A stretch of DNA of 64,000 nucleotides from CAVVVS01 sp963751355 (GCA_963751355.1 CAVVVS010000113.1:9956-73955); one strand, 5' to 3'; counted from the stretch's first letter, positions 1 to 9,623 are shown. The notes: a model not told the origin generated them from the letters alone. Made by a program: numbers and translations.

Positions 1-267
1 CGCAGGGCTGCAAATTTGATCGACACTTCCGGGAAAAATTATTACGGGGAGTTTTGATATTCGTTTGATTGTTTTAATAAATTCTTCAAAATTACCTTCC
101 ATTAGGAGTAAGCTTCCTCCGACTAAAAATGCATCAACGCCCGAATTTTCACAATGTTTTACAAATTCACTCAGTTTTGTTTTTTCCAATTTATCGGGGT
201 CCAACAAAACAAGATATGCTGCGCCTTTAGTTTCTATTGTATTTAAAAGATAATTAAATGTGTTCAT
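1..267 (-). CDS. Geranylgeranylglyceryl/heptaprenylglyceryl phosphate synthase-like protein, C-terminus cut by window edge
   Basis: Translating the minus strand from the ATG at 265-267 gives 89 open codons running off the left edge. Visible motifs are LLDPDK near the N-terminus, GVDAFLVGGS in the middle and FPGSVDQI at the end, in the order found in the GGGPS/PcrB TIM-barrel family. That family joins a prenyl diphosphate to glycerol-1-phosphate to make an ether-lipid precursor and occurs in many Bacteroidota. The DPDK aspartate and the FPGS phosphate-binding stretch are present. Roughly the first third of a ~240-250 residue protein is visible, so chain-length specificity cannot be judged. Confidence 0.8.
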   Translation of the reverse strand, partial: MNTFNYLLNTIETKGAAYLVLLDPDKLEKTKLSEFVKHCENSGVDAFLVGGSLLLMEGNFEEFIKTIKRISKLPVIIFPGSVDQICSPA

Positions 268-554
268 ATCAAGTGATGAAATTACAATCGAATATATGAA
301 TTTTGTATTATTAAAGAAAGGACTCGCTTTAGAATAAGATTGTTCCTGTATACTTATTAAATTTCTGCAGAATAATGCAATCCGGATTTGTTCATTTTGT
401 CAGTACTATGTTGATAATTCATTTAAAGATATAATTTCAAATGAACAATTAAAACAACACTCACTTACAACCAATCAATTGCCATTATATATAGAAACCT
501 TCACGAGCCGATTTAATATAATTGGTTCATTAATCAAAGCTGATTTGCGACTTT

Positions 555-2744
555 TCAGTTTTTCATGCTTAATGAAATTCTGCCCCGGTCGATGTCTATT
601 CCAATTATAGTGATATCAATGATGTCACCCACGTTAATTACATCAAGCGGATTTTTAACAAATTTGTTTGCCATTTGGGATATATGCAAAAGACCGTCCT
701 GTTTTACACCGATATCGACAAAAGCTCCGAAATCGACAACGTTTCTAACCGTACCTTTTAATTTCATCCCTTCTTTGAGATCTTCCATTTTTAATACATC
801 GCTGCGTAAAATCGGCTTCGGTATATCTTCACGGGGATCCCGACCGGGTTTTTTTAGGTTTTCGATTATATCAATTAAAGTAGGCTCTCCGATTCCGATT
901 TCTTCCGCAAGTTTCTTTGTTCCTTTCTGCTTAACTATCAGTGAAATAATGGCACCTGATTCTTTGATGCTTGCCAGTGAAACATTGAAGTTTTTCAACA
1001 TCTTTTGAGTAGCCTCGTACGATTCCGGGTGGATGAATGTATTATCCAGCGGATTCTTCCCGTTCGGAATTTTTAAAAATCCTGCTGATTGCTCAAAACC
1101 CTTCTCACCCAATCCTGTTACGGAAAGAAGATCTTTTCTTTTTGTGAATTTTCCGTTCGTTTCACGGTACTTTACAATATTTTCGGCGATTCTTTTATTT
1201 AATCCTGAAACATATGTCAACAGAGACGCGGAAGCCGTATTAACATCAACCCCAACATAGTTTACACAGCTTTCCACGACATCGCCCAATTTCTGAACGA
1301 GTAATTTTTGATCAACATCGTGCTGGTATAATCCTACCCCGATTGATTTGGGATCGATTTTAACAAGTTCGGCAAGCGGATCCAATAATCTTCTTGCGAT
1401 AGAAATATTACCGCGCTGGCTCGCTTCGAGGTCGGGGAATTCTCTTTTTGCAACTGCCGATGCAGAATAAACTGAAGCTCCCGCTTCATTAACTATTATG
1501 TAACGGCACTTTAAATTATTTTCTTTTATTAATTCGGCAATAAAGAACTCTGTTTCCCTGCTGGCGGTGCCGTTTCCGATGGATATCACCTCAACTTTAT
1601 ATTTTTCAAGTAAAGCCGATACAACTTTTTTTGCCCCATCAATTTTCTTTTGAGGAGGATGAGGATAAATTGTAGCACCTTCAAGATATTTCCCGGTTTT
1701 ATCGATTACCGCTACCTTTGAACCGGAAACAAATCCGGGATCGATTCCCATAATAATTTTATTTGAGAACGGCGGCTGCAATAATAACTGCCGTAAGTTT
1801 GATGCGAAAATTTCTATTGCGTGAAGATCGGCAATTTCAGTGAGATGATTTCTGACATCTTTTTCCAGAGAAGGATAGGTGAGTCTGGTGAAAGCATCTT
1901 CAATAACAGAATCGATTATTTCCATAAAAACAGAGTCTTTATAGTTTAGGAATTTGTTTTTCATTTTCTTAAGTATTTCCGGCGGTTCAAAATTAAAGCT
2001 AACTTTTAAAGCTTTTTCTTTTTCACCGCGGTTGAGGGCTAAAATTTGATATGGTTTTATTTTGGTTATATCAGCCTGGAATTCATAGTAGATTTGATAA
2101 ATTTCCTTTTTATCTTTCTCTTTTTGTTTTTCACTTATCTTGGCATCAGATGCCTTTTCTTTTACCTTCTCAGATTTTACTGCGGAATTTTCCAATAAAT
2201 ATTCCCTCACTTCTTTTCTAACCTCCGCATTATCGTTTATCATCTCAGCAATAATATCTTTTGCACCTTGTAGCGCTTCTTCTATATTGTTAACACCTTT
2301 TTCTTCGTTGATAAACTCAGACAGCTTTTCATCAAAATTGCCCTCAAAATTCGAATTCTCAAGTATAAATATTGCCAGAAGTTCGAGCCCCTTTGCCTTG
2401 GCAATTGTTCCTCTTGTTTTTCTTTTGGGTTTGTAGGGAAGGTACAAGTCTTCCAGTTCCTGAAGTTTAATGCACTCCATTAACTTTGCTTTAAGTTCGT
2501 CAGTAAGTTTACCTTGTTCTTCAATGCTTTTTAAAATCGTTTGCCTGCGGTCATCGAGAAGGGTTAAATAATTCAACCGGTCTTCAATTTGACGCAGAAT
2601 ATCCTCATCCAATCCCCCGGTATGTTCTTTCCGGTATCGGGCAATGAATGGTATTGTGGCATCTTCTTCAAATAACTTGATAACCGCTTGCACTTGTTGT
2701 AGATTTATTTTGAGTTCTTTTGCAATTATTGATGGAATGTTCAT
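555..2744 (-). CDS. tex: Tex-family S1 RNA-binding transcription accessory protein
   Basis: At 729 residues this is normal Tex length. An N-terminal helical region (about 1-190) is followed by a YqgF/RNase H-like domain beginning GIDPGFVSGSK near residue 333, a helix-hairpin-helix pair around VNTASASLLTYVSGL near 490-560, and a C-terminal S1 domain (about 655-725) with VDFGAFVDIG and GLLHISQMA. Tex proteins bind nucleic acid through S1 and are linked to transcription and RNA turnover. A lysine/glutamate-rich stretch near residues 190-215 is an insertion-like linker. The gene stands alone, read away from the ArsC-like gene. The ATG at 2744 gives the standard family N-terminus. Confidence 0.95.
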   Translation of the reverse strand: MNIPSIIAKELKINLQQVQAVIKLFEEDATIPFIARYRKEHTGGLDEDILRQIEDRLNYLTLLDDRRQTILKSIEEQGKLTDELKAKLMECIKLQELEDLYLPYKPKRKTRGTIAKAKGLELLAIFILENSNFEGNFDEKLSEFINEEKGVNNIEEALQGAKDIIAEMINDNAEVRKEVREYLLENSAVKSEKVKEKASDAKISEKQKEKDKKEIYQIYYEFQADITKIKPYQILALNRGEKEKALKVSFNFEPPEILKKMKNKFLNYKDSVFMEIIDSVIEDAFTRLTYPSLEKDVRNHLTEIADLHAIEIFASNLRQLLLQPPFSNKIIMGIDPGFVSGSKVAVIDKTGKYLEGATIYPHPPQKKIDGAKKVVSALLEKYKVEVISIGNGTASRETEFFIAELIKENNLKCRYIIVNEAGASVYSASAVAKREFPDLEASQRGNISIARRLLDPLAELVKIDPKSIGVGLYQHDVDQKLLVQKLGDVVESCVNYVGVDVNTASASLLTYVSGLNKRIAENIVKYRETNGKFTKRKDLLSVTGLGEKGFEQSAGFLKIPNGKNPLDNTFIHPESYEATQKMLKNFNVSLASIKESGAIISLIVKQKGTKKLAEEIGIGEPTLIDIIENLKKPGRDPREDIPKPILRSDVLKMEDLKEGMKLKGTVRNVVDFGAFVDIGVKQDGLLHISQMANKFVKNPLDVINVGDIIDITIIGIDIDRGRISLSMKN

Positions 2745-2856
2745 AGTCTAAATAAGCATTTTATAAATTAATTTTTAATTAAAGAGAACTTAAACTAAAA
2801 GCAAAGATAGTTATTTTTCAAGTTGAATTAATTAAACTTTTTTATAAGGAGTTTCA

Positions 2857-3207
2857 ATGGATAAAATAGTTGTTTATGAAAAACCTACCTGCACTACCTG
2901 TCGAAAAGTAGCTAAAATCCTCTCGGAAAATGGTGTTAAGTTTGAAAAAGTGAATTATTATATTGATCCATTCAGCAAATCAAAATTAAAAACCCTGCTG
3001 AAAAAGATGAATATGAAACCTTCGGAAATTTTAAGAAAAAATGAAAAGATTTATAAAGAGCTTCAAATTAGTAAAAAGGGCTATACGGAAGAACAAATAT
3101 TAGACCTTATGGTTAAGCATCCCGATTTGGTACAAAGACCGGTTGTTCAAAAAGGAGATAAAGTAATTTTAGCACGTCCGCCTGAAAAAATTAATGAATT
3201 ATTTTAA
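2857..3207 (+). CDS. ArsC/Spx-family thioredoxin-fold protein
   Basis: This 116-residue protein has the ArsC/YffB fold signature: a beta strand then KPTCTTCRK with Cys12 and Cys15, and later VQRPVVQKGDKVILARPPE, the conserved Arg-Pro region of the family. Family members reduce arsenate with glutathione/glutaredoxin or act as Spx-like regulators. Here there is no ars operon, so the substrate is unknown. The CxxC rather than a single Cys resembles the thiol-redox subgroup. An AAGGAG ribosome site precedes the ATG. Its stop overlaps the end of the converging PPK2 gene by 4 bases. Confidence 0.85.
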   Translation: MDKIVVYEKPTCTTCRKVAKILSENGVKFEKVNYYIDPFSKSKLKTLLKKMNMKPSEILRKNEKIYKELQISKKGYTEEQILDLMVKHPDLVQRPVVQKGDKVILARPPEKINELF

Positions 3208-4076
3208 TTATGTGAATCATTTTCTTCCAATTTTTTTTTACAAAGTTGAAGATTATCTAATTGTTCTTTATTAAGCCGGGGATAATTAAGATTTAAGCTT
3301 TTCATTTTATCAACGATTACCTGTGAAACGGAAAGCCGCATAAACCATTTATGATCTGCGGGAATAACATACCAGGGTGCATGTTTACTGCTGGTGGAGG
3401 AAATAGCTTCTGCATAGCATTTTTGATAATCATCCCAGTAAGATCTTTCTTTAATATCGGCTTCGGAAAATTTCCAATTTTTATCTTCTTTATCAATACG
3501 TTTCAAGAATCTCTTTTTTTGTTCTTCCTTAGATACATGAAGGAAAAATTTTAAAATTACAATCCCGTTTTCGTATAGGTATTTTTCATAATCATTAATT
3601 TCTCTAAACCGCATTTGCCAGACATCTTTCCCAATTAATTCTTTCGGTATTTTTTGATTCTTTAATAAATCATGAACTCTTACTACGAGAACTTCTTCGT
3701 AGTAAGAACGATTAAATATTCCTATTCTTCCTCTTTCTGGCAGTGATTTATTAATTCGCCAAAGATAATCATGATTTAGTTCTTCAGAAGACGGCTGCTT
3801 AAAACTAAATACCTGGGTACCCTGCGGATTTAAACCACTCATCACGTGTTTAATCGTACTGTCTTTTCCTGCAGCATCCATAGCCTGAAAAATTAACAAC
3901 ATTGCATATTTACTCCCAGCATAAAGTTTTGCCTGAAGTTTTTTCATTTCTTTTATATTATTCTTTAAAATCTTCTTCGCTTCTTTTTTTGATTTAAAAT
4001 TGCCGGTATCGGAAGTGCTGTATTCCCAAAGATTAACATTACTGTCAGCTTTAACCAAGAATTTCATTGAAGCCAT
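3204..4076 (-). CDS. Polyphosphate kinase 2 (PPK2) family phosphotransferase
   Basis: This 290-residue protein has a Walker A-like loop AMDAAGKDST (residues 65-74), followed by GLNPQGTQVFSFKQPS and the lid/Walker B region GRIGIFNRSYYEEVLVVRVH, all diagnostic of PPK2. PPK2 enzymes move phosphate between polyphosphate and nucleotides. A single domain of this length fits the one-domain class that phosphorylates AMP or ADP, but substrate class cannot be fixed by eye. It is cytoplasmic, with no signal peptide. Two start codons are possible (residues 1 and 4); the first is used here. It is convergent with the ArsC-like gene. Confidence 0.92.
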   Translation of the reverse strand: MASMKFLVKADSNVNLWEYSTSDTGNFKSKKEAKKILKNNIKEMKKLQAKLYAGSKYAMLLIFQAMDAAGKDSTIKHVMSGLNPQGTQVFSFKQPSSEELNHDYLWRINKSLPERGRIGIFNRSYYEEVLVVRVHDLLKNQKIPKELIGKDVWQMRFREINDYEKYLYENGIVILKFFLHVSKEEQKKRFLKRIDKEDKNWKFSEADIKERSYWDDYQKCYAEAISSTSSKHAPWYVIPADHKWFMRLSVSQVIVDKMKSLNLNYPRLNKEQLDNLQLCKKKLEENDSHN

Positions 4077-4252
4077 AATTTTTAATCCTTTAATGGTTGA
4101 TACTTAATTTGTTTTAATATAATAATATTGAATGTAAACTTCTTTAAAACGCACTATATGGTATAATATGAAAAGTATTTTTCAATTATTTTTTTATGAT
4201 TTATATTTATAAGAATTAATGTTTCCTAAATCAAATCATCAAGCGGACAAAT

Positions 4253-4651
4253 TTAGTTGATTGTTGCAAGGGGAGTGATTTTGCAGCCTTTAATTCCCAC
4301 TTCTGAAAGCGAGCGTCTGTCTTTAAACGGTATAAAATATAAACCTGCCGAACTGCCTGTCCTTTTTTCATAAGCTTTTAATGAACCCGAGACAGACTTG
4401 ATTATTTCTACGGTATCAGCTCTAAAAATAAGTTTGAAATTAAATGCAATTCCGTAATCATTAAAATTGTCGAGCTTCACCACAATTCCATTATTATAAT
4501 TATCGGCTTCCGGGTAAAATATAAAAGAGATTTTGAAGCCTTCATTATTATATAAGGTATTCCAAATTGAATCTTTTTTTGTTTGAGCATCGGAAGAATT
4601 AGTAAGTGTAATTACAAAATAAAGAATGTAAGGAAATATCTTTAATATCAT
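4253..4651 (-). CDS. Small secreted hypothetical protein
   Basis: I do not recognise this 132-residue protein. It begins with a short charged start and a hydrophobic stretch (FPYILYFVITL) ending in SSDAQ, a good signal-peptide cleavage pattern for this genome, so the mature part is probably periplasmic or exported. The mature part is rich in alternating hydrophobic/polar residues suggesting beta structure and has a single Cys near the C-terminus. It sits just downstream of the decarboxylase-like gene on the same strand, 57 bases away, and may share its transcript. No catalytic motif is visible. Confidence 0.6.
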   Translation of the reverse strand: MILKIFPYILYFVITLTNSSDAQTKKDSIWNTLYNNEGFKISFIFYPEADNYNNGIVVKLDNFNDYGIAFNFKLIFRADTVEIIKSVSGSLKAYEKRTGSSAGLYFIPFKDRRSLSEVGIKGCKITPLATIN

Positions 4652-4708
4652 AAGTTAATTAAAGAATTAATTATTTTGAATGACATTAAAAAAGAGAGTA
4701 TGGCTTTC

Positions 4709-6001
4709 TCAACTCCAAAATTCAAAAAGGTCTGCTTCAGTTTCTCTTTCTTTTAACAACTTAAAATTTTCACCGTCATTGTAATAGCCTAAAACTTTAG
4801 GCATCTGCCGGCTGTTATATCTTGACCACATGCCGTATGTATATGCTCCCGTATCATGAATAATGATAAAATCACCTTCATTAACTTCTGGAAGTTCAAC
4901 TTTTTTTGCCACAAAGTCACCTGCAAAACAAAGCGGACCTGCAATGTTATAGGTTTTTTTAACGGTGTCCTTTTTTAAATTTCCGTTTTTATCGAGAACT
5001 GAAATTTCATGATGCCAGACTTCAGGATTATAAGCTTTTCTCAAAAACATATCGGCTCCCAGATGAATCATTAGTGTATTAATTTCTTTACTTCCTTTTA
5101 CATACTCAACACGGCTTGCCGCCCATCCGGTATTTGCAAAAATATATCTTCCGAATTCTGTTATTAACCTAAATTTACCTGAGAAAATTTCGGGATATTT
5201 TGAGTGAAGAATTGTTTTATATTTATTCATACCTATAATTTTTTTACCGCTTTGGTACGAAACCGGTAGTCCGCCGCCGATATCAAAAATATTTATTCTT
5301 TTAGAAGTGCCGCTCTTATTTAGCTTTTCGTTCGCTTCTTTAACAAAATCATAAACTATACCTATGCCTTTTTCCAGCAGTTCAACATCAATTCCCTGTG
5401 AACCTATATGCAGATGAACACCGGTCAGCCAATCATAATTTAAGAATGCACCAAGCAATTCACTTCTGTATTCTTTTATGGGAACACCGAATTTTGAATA
5501 CTCTCCGGCAACGCTCGTAGCAGAAATAGTTCCCGTTCCCACCTGAGGATTTATTCTTACTCCAATTGAACTTTTTGAATTTGTTTTCTTTAAAGTTGTT
5601 GAAATTCTCTTTAGCTCGTACAAAGAATCAGCATTTATATGAATTCCTCTGCTTAAAGCAAATTCAATTTCTTCAAAAGTTTTTACGGGAGAATCGAAAA
5701 CAATCTTGTCAGGAGAGATTCCTGTTTTCAATGCCAGATATAATTCGGGTAATGAAGCTGCTTCCAAACCAGTATTAAGCTTACCTATGTATTTTAAAAT
5801 TGATGTTAAAGGATTAGATTTAATTGCTATTGCATGAAGCGTGTTTGGAGGGAATAGATTTATTAAATCTTCTATTCTTTTTTTAAGAAAAGTAAGATCA
5901 TAAAAGACAACCGAAGTATCTTTAAGACCCGATAATTTGTCTTTACTTAAAGCGCTGATAAATGTCTTACTGATTTGTTGTATAGTTAAATTGGAAAACA
6001 T
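4709..6001 (-). CDS. PLP-dependent diaminopimelate decarboxylase-like enzyme (fold type III)
   Basis: The 430-residue protein has the alanine-racemase-like barrel plus C-terminal beta domain of the Orn/DAP/Arg decarboxylase family. The PLP lysine is K61 in AIAIKSNP. HLHIGSQG and FDIGGGLPVSY form the phosphate-binding parts, and the active-site cysteine lies in GPLCFAGD, followed by DTGAYTYGMWSRYN. These match LysA-type enzymes that turn meso-diaminopimelate into lysine. Relatives act on carboxynorspermidine or other diamino acids, and no lysine-pathway gene is adjacent, so lysA is likely but not certain. The substrate-specificity helix was not checked. Confidence 0.8.
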   Translation of the reverse strand: MFSNLTIQQISKTFISALSKDKLSGLKDTSVVFYDLTFLKKRIEDLINLFPPNTLHAIAIKSNPLTSILKYIGKLNTGLEAASLPELYLALKTGISPDKIVFDSPVKTFEEIEFALSRGIHINADSLYELKRISTTLKKTNSKSSIGVRINPQVGTGTISATSVAGEYSKFGVPIKEYRSELLGAFLNYDWLTGVHLHIGSQGIDVELLEKGIGIVYDFVKEANEKLNKSGTSKRINIFDIGGGLPVSYQSGKKIIGMNKYKTILHSKYPEIFSGKFRLITEFGRYIFANTGWAASRVEYVKGSKEINTLMIHLGADMFLRKAYNPEVWHHEISVLDKNGNLKKDTVKKTYNIAGPLCFAGDFVAKKVELPEVNEGDFIIIHDTGAYTYGMWSRYNSRQMPKVLGYYNDGENFKLLKERETEADLFEFWS

Positions 6002-6145
6002 GTTTAATTATCCTGAGTTTGATATCCGGTAAGTTATATAAACATATTGAATAGTTAAAATTGCTAAATCTCCACCAGCGTAGGTCAATTTGCCAAGTTG
6101 ACCGGCAATAAATAATTGTAAAACAATCAGACCAATCTATAGAAT

Positions 6146-6811
6146 TTAATTTTTACGCTGAGCTAAAAACCATTCATAAAGCTCTTGGTTATTATAAGTT
6201 TGTGTCCATGAATCATGCACCGCTTCGGGGTACACGGTAAATTTAGGATGACCCCCGCAATCTTTAAGTGCTCTTACCATCTTAAGAGATTTTTCAACCG
6301 GTACAACATTATCTTTTGCACCGTGAAATACCCAAACAGGAAGATTTTTTATTTTGCATGCTTGTTCCGGATTTCCACCTCCACAGATTGGTGCAGCAGC
6401 CGCAAATAAATCGGGATATTCGATTGCAGTCTCCCATGTCCCAAAACCGCCCATACTTAAACCTGTTAAGTATATCCTGGAAATATCAACCTTATATTTT
6501 AATAAAATTTCATCCAATATCGCTTTTATATCAGCAGGAATCCATCGTTTTCCCGGCTTACATTGCGGAGATACAATTATAAAAGGGAGCGAAGGATCGT
6601 TTTCCACTATTTTTGGGGGTCCGTGTTTTTTTACGAGTTCAATATCGGTACCTCTTTCGCCGGCTCCATGCAAAAATAACATCAACGGATAAACAGCGTT
6701 ATCACTGTTAAAATTTTTCGGCAGAAAGATTAAATATTTTTCATTAATATTTTTCGAAGAATTATTTTCGAAAATTTCAACTTGCTGCGATAAATATTTT
6801 TTAGTGATCAT
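6146..6811 (-). CDS. Alpha/beta-hydrolase esterase (prolyl-oligopeptidase/COG4099-like)
   Basis: The 221-residue protein has a full alpha/beta-hydrolase triad: Ser119 in GLSMGG, Asp167 in HGAKDNVVP and His199 in PEAVHDSW. The oxyanion region is FLHGAGERGTD. This layout matches the small secreted esterase/peptidase family often called prolyl oligopeptidase or phospholipase/carboxylesterase. Many relatives carry a signal peptide; this one does not from its ATG. An upstream frame (ATG in the minus direction near 6880, hydrophobic start SYIVLTFFPILFF) overlaps the start codon in another phase, so a lost or frameshifted signal peptide is possible. Confidence 0.82.
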   Translation of the reverse strand: MITKKYLSQQVEIFENNSSKNINEKYLIFLPKNFNSDNAVYPLMLFLHGAGERGTDIELVKKHGPPKIVENDPSLPFIIVSPQCKPGKRWIPADIKAILDEILLKYKVDISRIYLTGLSMGGFGTWETAIEYPDLFAAAAPICGGGNPEQACKIKNLPVWVFHGAKDNVVPVEKSLKMVRALKDCGGHPKFTVYPEAVHDSWTQTYNNQELYEWFLAQRKN

Positions 6812-7182
6812 TTTTATATCGGAACAGCTTTTTAAAAAATAGAATGGGAAAAAACGTTAATACAATATATGATTTCATCACAATATCCCCAACCGGATAA
6901 ATTACTTTAAGTGAATATATTAGATTTTCTACAAAATGGTTTATTCGTTATTCCCGTAGCAGATGAAAACTTGGCGGTAAAGGATTTACCCATATTTTAT
7001 GGATACTTCGCATGATGGTTATCATTGACCTAGCAATGTTATAAGTACAGTTATTATTGATAAGATATCTAAAATTATTAAAATTTAATTTCTTAATATC
7101 CGGCATCTACCAAAATGAACAAAAAATTAACCGGGATTTTATCTTCATAAATATACAGCCTAAAGAAAACGATTAATGTAAA
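6812..7182. other. Intergenic region, 371 bp
   Basis: No convincing gene. The minus strand contains the short hydrophobic reading frame that runs into the esterase start codon in a different phase. The remainder is AT-rich and holds no clear terminator, repeat or promoter that I can defend. Confidence 0.4.
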
Positions 7183-7578
7183 TTAATTTCTCGAATCGGA
7201 TATTCCTTTATTCACACCCGTGTTTTCAAATATTTGAACTGTTTCTTCTTGTATCAATACCCAGATTGTATAAGCACCGGCAGCGGTACCGAATGGGAAA
7301 TTCAGTAGTCCTATAACCGAAATAACCAGCATCAAAACTCTTGCCCAGTTTTTAAATTTCAATAAGCCTATTCCCCCGATAATTCCGGGCAGTGATACGA
7401 TTAACAAAAATGATGATACAAAGGCTGCAACAATCAATGTAATTGCAGAAGCTTCACGTTCACCTGAAAGAAGTCCGGCACCGGCAATAATTAAAAAAAC
7501 AATAATTGCTGCAATTAGTCCCATTGCTCCCAGTACGATATTTAAAATTGCTGCAATAGTTATATGTCTTTCCATCAT
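7183..7578 (-). CDS. Small integral membrane protein (DUF4064-like)
   Basis: This 131-residue protein has about four hydrophobic segments: near residues 7-30 (IAAILNIVLGAMGLIAAIIV), 45-65, 65-75 leading to GGIGLLKFKNWAR, and 82-110. The arrangement, with a K/R-W-A-R turn after the second hairpin, resembles the DUF4064 and related small membrane-protein families of unknown function. An AGGTGAT ribosome site precedes the ATG closely. It stands alone between two large non-coding gaps. It is probably an inner-membrane protein; its role is unknown. Confidence 0.7.
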   Translation of the reverse strand: MMERHITIAAILNIVLGAMGLIAAIIVFLIIAGAGLLSGEREASAITLIVAAFVSSFLLIVSLPGIIGGIGLLKFKNWARVLMLVISVIGLLNFPFGTAAGAYTIWVLIQEETVQIFENTGVNKGISDSRN

Positions 7579-8126
7579 ATCACCTATTTAATAAAATCCA
7601 TGATTAATTATTTATATGCTATTGTAAATTTAGTAAACAAAGAATTATAAAAATCAATCATATCATCTTCCAAAAAACTGCAATACTAATTTCTAAATCG
7701 CAACCAAATAATAATTAAAGTTTTTTATCATCTATTGATAATTGTCAGTTTAAATTTATTTACAATATTTTATAGAATTTAATTGTATCGTTGAACTCAT
7801 TATTTGTGAGAGAATGTTCCCCTTAAAAATTATCAATTCTGTGATAAAACAAACGATTAAATGGATAAAAAATCAAGTAGTTTTTATTAAAATTAATATT
7901 CATGAAAATGGTAATAACGGCAATGGTTTTATTCCATAGTTAAATAGAGGCTTTATGTTATGCACAGATAATTATTTCCAAAATTATGGTCGAAAGAAAT
8001 TATTCTATAAAAGGGAACGAATATTTCGCCTGCAAACACGAAACAACCATGTAAATCTTGATAAAGGCTACGGAAAATTGTTAATTAGTTTCAAAAATAT
8101 TCTAATATATTTATGAAAGAATATAT
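7579..8126. other. Intergenic region, 548 bp
   Basis: This is AT-rich sequence between the divergent membrane-protein gene and tag. I see no open frame with coding character, no T-tract hairpin and no repeat. It presumably holds the promoters of both genes. Confidence 0.4.
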
Positions 8127-8702
8127 ATGATAAAACGGTGCGCCTGGAGTACTAATGATCCTTTATATATAGATTATCACGATAAGGAGTGGGGGGTGCC
8201 CGTACATATCGATAAAAAACTTTTCGAAATGCTTATCCTGGAGGGTGCGCAAGCTGGCTTAAGCTGGATTACAGTCCTTAAAAAAAGGGAAAATTACAGA
8301 GCAGCTCTTGATAATTTCGATTACCGGAAAATTGCCTGCTATGACGACAATAAGGTGAAAGAGCTTCTCGAAAACGAGGGAATAATAAGGAATAAACTTA
8401 AGATTCATGCGGCAATTCAAAATGCAAATGCTTTTATTTCTATTCAGAATGAATACGGAAGTTTTGATAAATATATCTGGCAGTTCTTAGAAGGAAAATC
8501 TCTTGTAAATAATTGGAAGCAGATAAACGAAGTTCCTGCTAAAACGGAAATCTCGGATAAAATGAGTAAAGATTTGAAAAAGCGTGGTTTTAAATTTGTC
8601 GGATCTACTATATGTTATTCATTTATGCAGGCTGTGGGAATGGTGAATGATCATACCACCGATTGTTTCAGGCACGAAGAAATAAATTCTTTTAACTATT
8701 AG
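8127..8702 (+). CDS. tag: DNA-3-methyladenine glycosylase I
   Basis: The protein removes 3-methyladenine from alkylated DNA to start base-excision repair. At 191 residues it matches Tag length. The N-terminus CAWSTNDPLYIDYHDKEWG is the family signature, with zinc ligands Cys5 and His18. The C-terminal NDHTTDCF supplies the other His and Cys (spacing 4) of the zinc snap. The substrate pocket region GLSWITVLKKRENYR is conserved. The gene is monocistronic or leads a short run with the Trm112-like and methyltransferase genes. Confidence 0.96.
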   Translation: MIKRCAWSTNDPLYIDYHDKEWGVPVHIDKKLFEMLILEGAQAGLSWITVLKKRENYRAALDNFDYRKIACYDDNKVKELLENEGIIRNKLKIHAAIQNANAFISIQNEYGSFDKYIWQFLEGKSLVNNWKQINEVPAKTEISDKMSKDLKKRGFKFVGSTICYSFMQAVGMVNDHTTDCFRHEEINSFNY

Positions 8703-8819
8703 ATTAGTAATTTTTCAAGTTTTAACTGAAATGGGCACGGAGTAAATAAAAATACGCAAATGCTTAATTTGTGATATAGCGGATTTAAGTTTAATTTTAG
8801 GCAATTAGTAGGAGGCATT

Positions 8820-9035
8820 ATGATTAACAAAGATTTGTTGGATATTCTCTGTTGTCCCGAATCCAAAGCCGATTTGGTTCTTGAGGGTGACTTTTTAGTC
8901 TCAACCGATAAAAATACCCGCCGGAGGTATAGAATTGAAGAAGACATTCCAATTATGCTTATTGATGAATCGGAGCAATTGAGTATTAAAGATTGGACTT
9001 CAATCATGAAAAAACACGGCAGAAAGGCAGAGTAA
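8820..9035 (+). CDS. Trm112-family zinc-ribbon-like protein
   Basis: This 71-residue protein begins INKDLLDILCCPESKADL and has YRIEEDIPIMLIDES, the two hallmarks of the bacterial Trm112/YcaR (UPF0434) family. Eukaryotic Trm112 activates methyltransferases; bacterial copies are often near lipid A or envelope genes and their role is unclear. Only the first pair of cysteines (residues 11-12) is visible, so full zinc binding is doubtful. A GGAGG ribosome site lies just before the ATG. The methyltransferase gene starts 9 bases after its stop, and a functional pairing with it is tempting but unproven. Confidence 0.85.
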   Translation: MINKDLLDILCCPESKADLVLEGDFLVSTDKNTRRRYRIEEDIPIMLIDESEQLSIKDWTSIMKKHGRKAE

Positions 9036-9044
9036 AATTTTTCG

Positions 9045-9623
9045 ATGGATCCAATTAATATAATAATCGGTTTAAACATAATAGCAACTTTCGGAGCGAA
9101 TGCAGGGGGTGCTAAAAAAGGTTTAAAAAGCACTTTCACGGTGGCTAAAGAAAAGCCCAAAACTTATCTTCAAAAATTACCTCTTGTATTGTCAACACTG
9201 ACGCTTGCTGCATTAATATTAGCGGTCTTTCAATTAGGCACGTTAAGCTATTCCGGTTCATATTATAATTTAAGATTGATAGCCTTGCCGGTTTATCTTG
9301 CTTTCTCGTGGATTCAAATATGGGCTTACAGGAGACTTGGAAGCAGCTATTCCCAGCAGATATTAATTTTTAGATCACACAGTCTGGTTACATCTGGACC
9401 TTTTAAAATAATTCGCCATCCACAATATTTATCACAAATAGTTATAGATATTGCCGGTGGTATTGCAACTTTAAGCTACATTGTTATAATAGTTGCATTA
9501 ATTGAAGTTCCATTCCTGATATTGAGGGCTAAATTTGAAGAAAAATTATTGGCAAAGCATTTTAAAGAAACATTTGAGAGTTATAAAAGGGAAAGCGGAT
9601 TTATGATTCCGTTTATAGGTTAG
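9045..9623 (+). CDS. Isoprenylcysteine carboxyl methyltransferase (ICMT)-like membrane protein
   Basis: The 192-residue protein has about four membrane segments. The C-terminal half carries LVTSGPFKIIRHPQYLSQI, the GP-(Y/F)-x3-RHPxY motif that binds S-adenosylmethionine in ICMT/PEMT-type methyltransferases, followed by a hydrophobic hairpin and EEKLLAKHF...YKRE, the family's conserved acidic/basic tail. Substrates of bacterial members are usually lipids or small hydrophobic molecules and cannot be predicted here. It is tightly linked to the Trm112-like gene upstream and probably co-transcribed with it. Confidence 0.85.
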   Translation: MDPINIIIGLNIIATFGANAGGAKKGLKSTFTVAKEKPKTYLQKLPLVLSTLTLAALILAVFQLGTLSYSGSYYNLRLIALPVYLAFSWIQIWAYRRLGSSYSQQILIFRSHSLVTSGPFKIIRHPQYLSQIVIDIAGGIATLSYIVIIVALIEVPFLILRAKFEEKLLAKHFKETFESYKRESGFMIPFIG

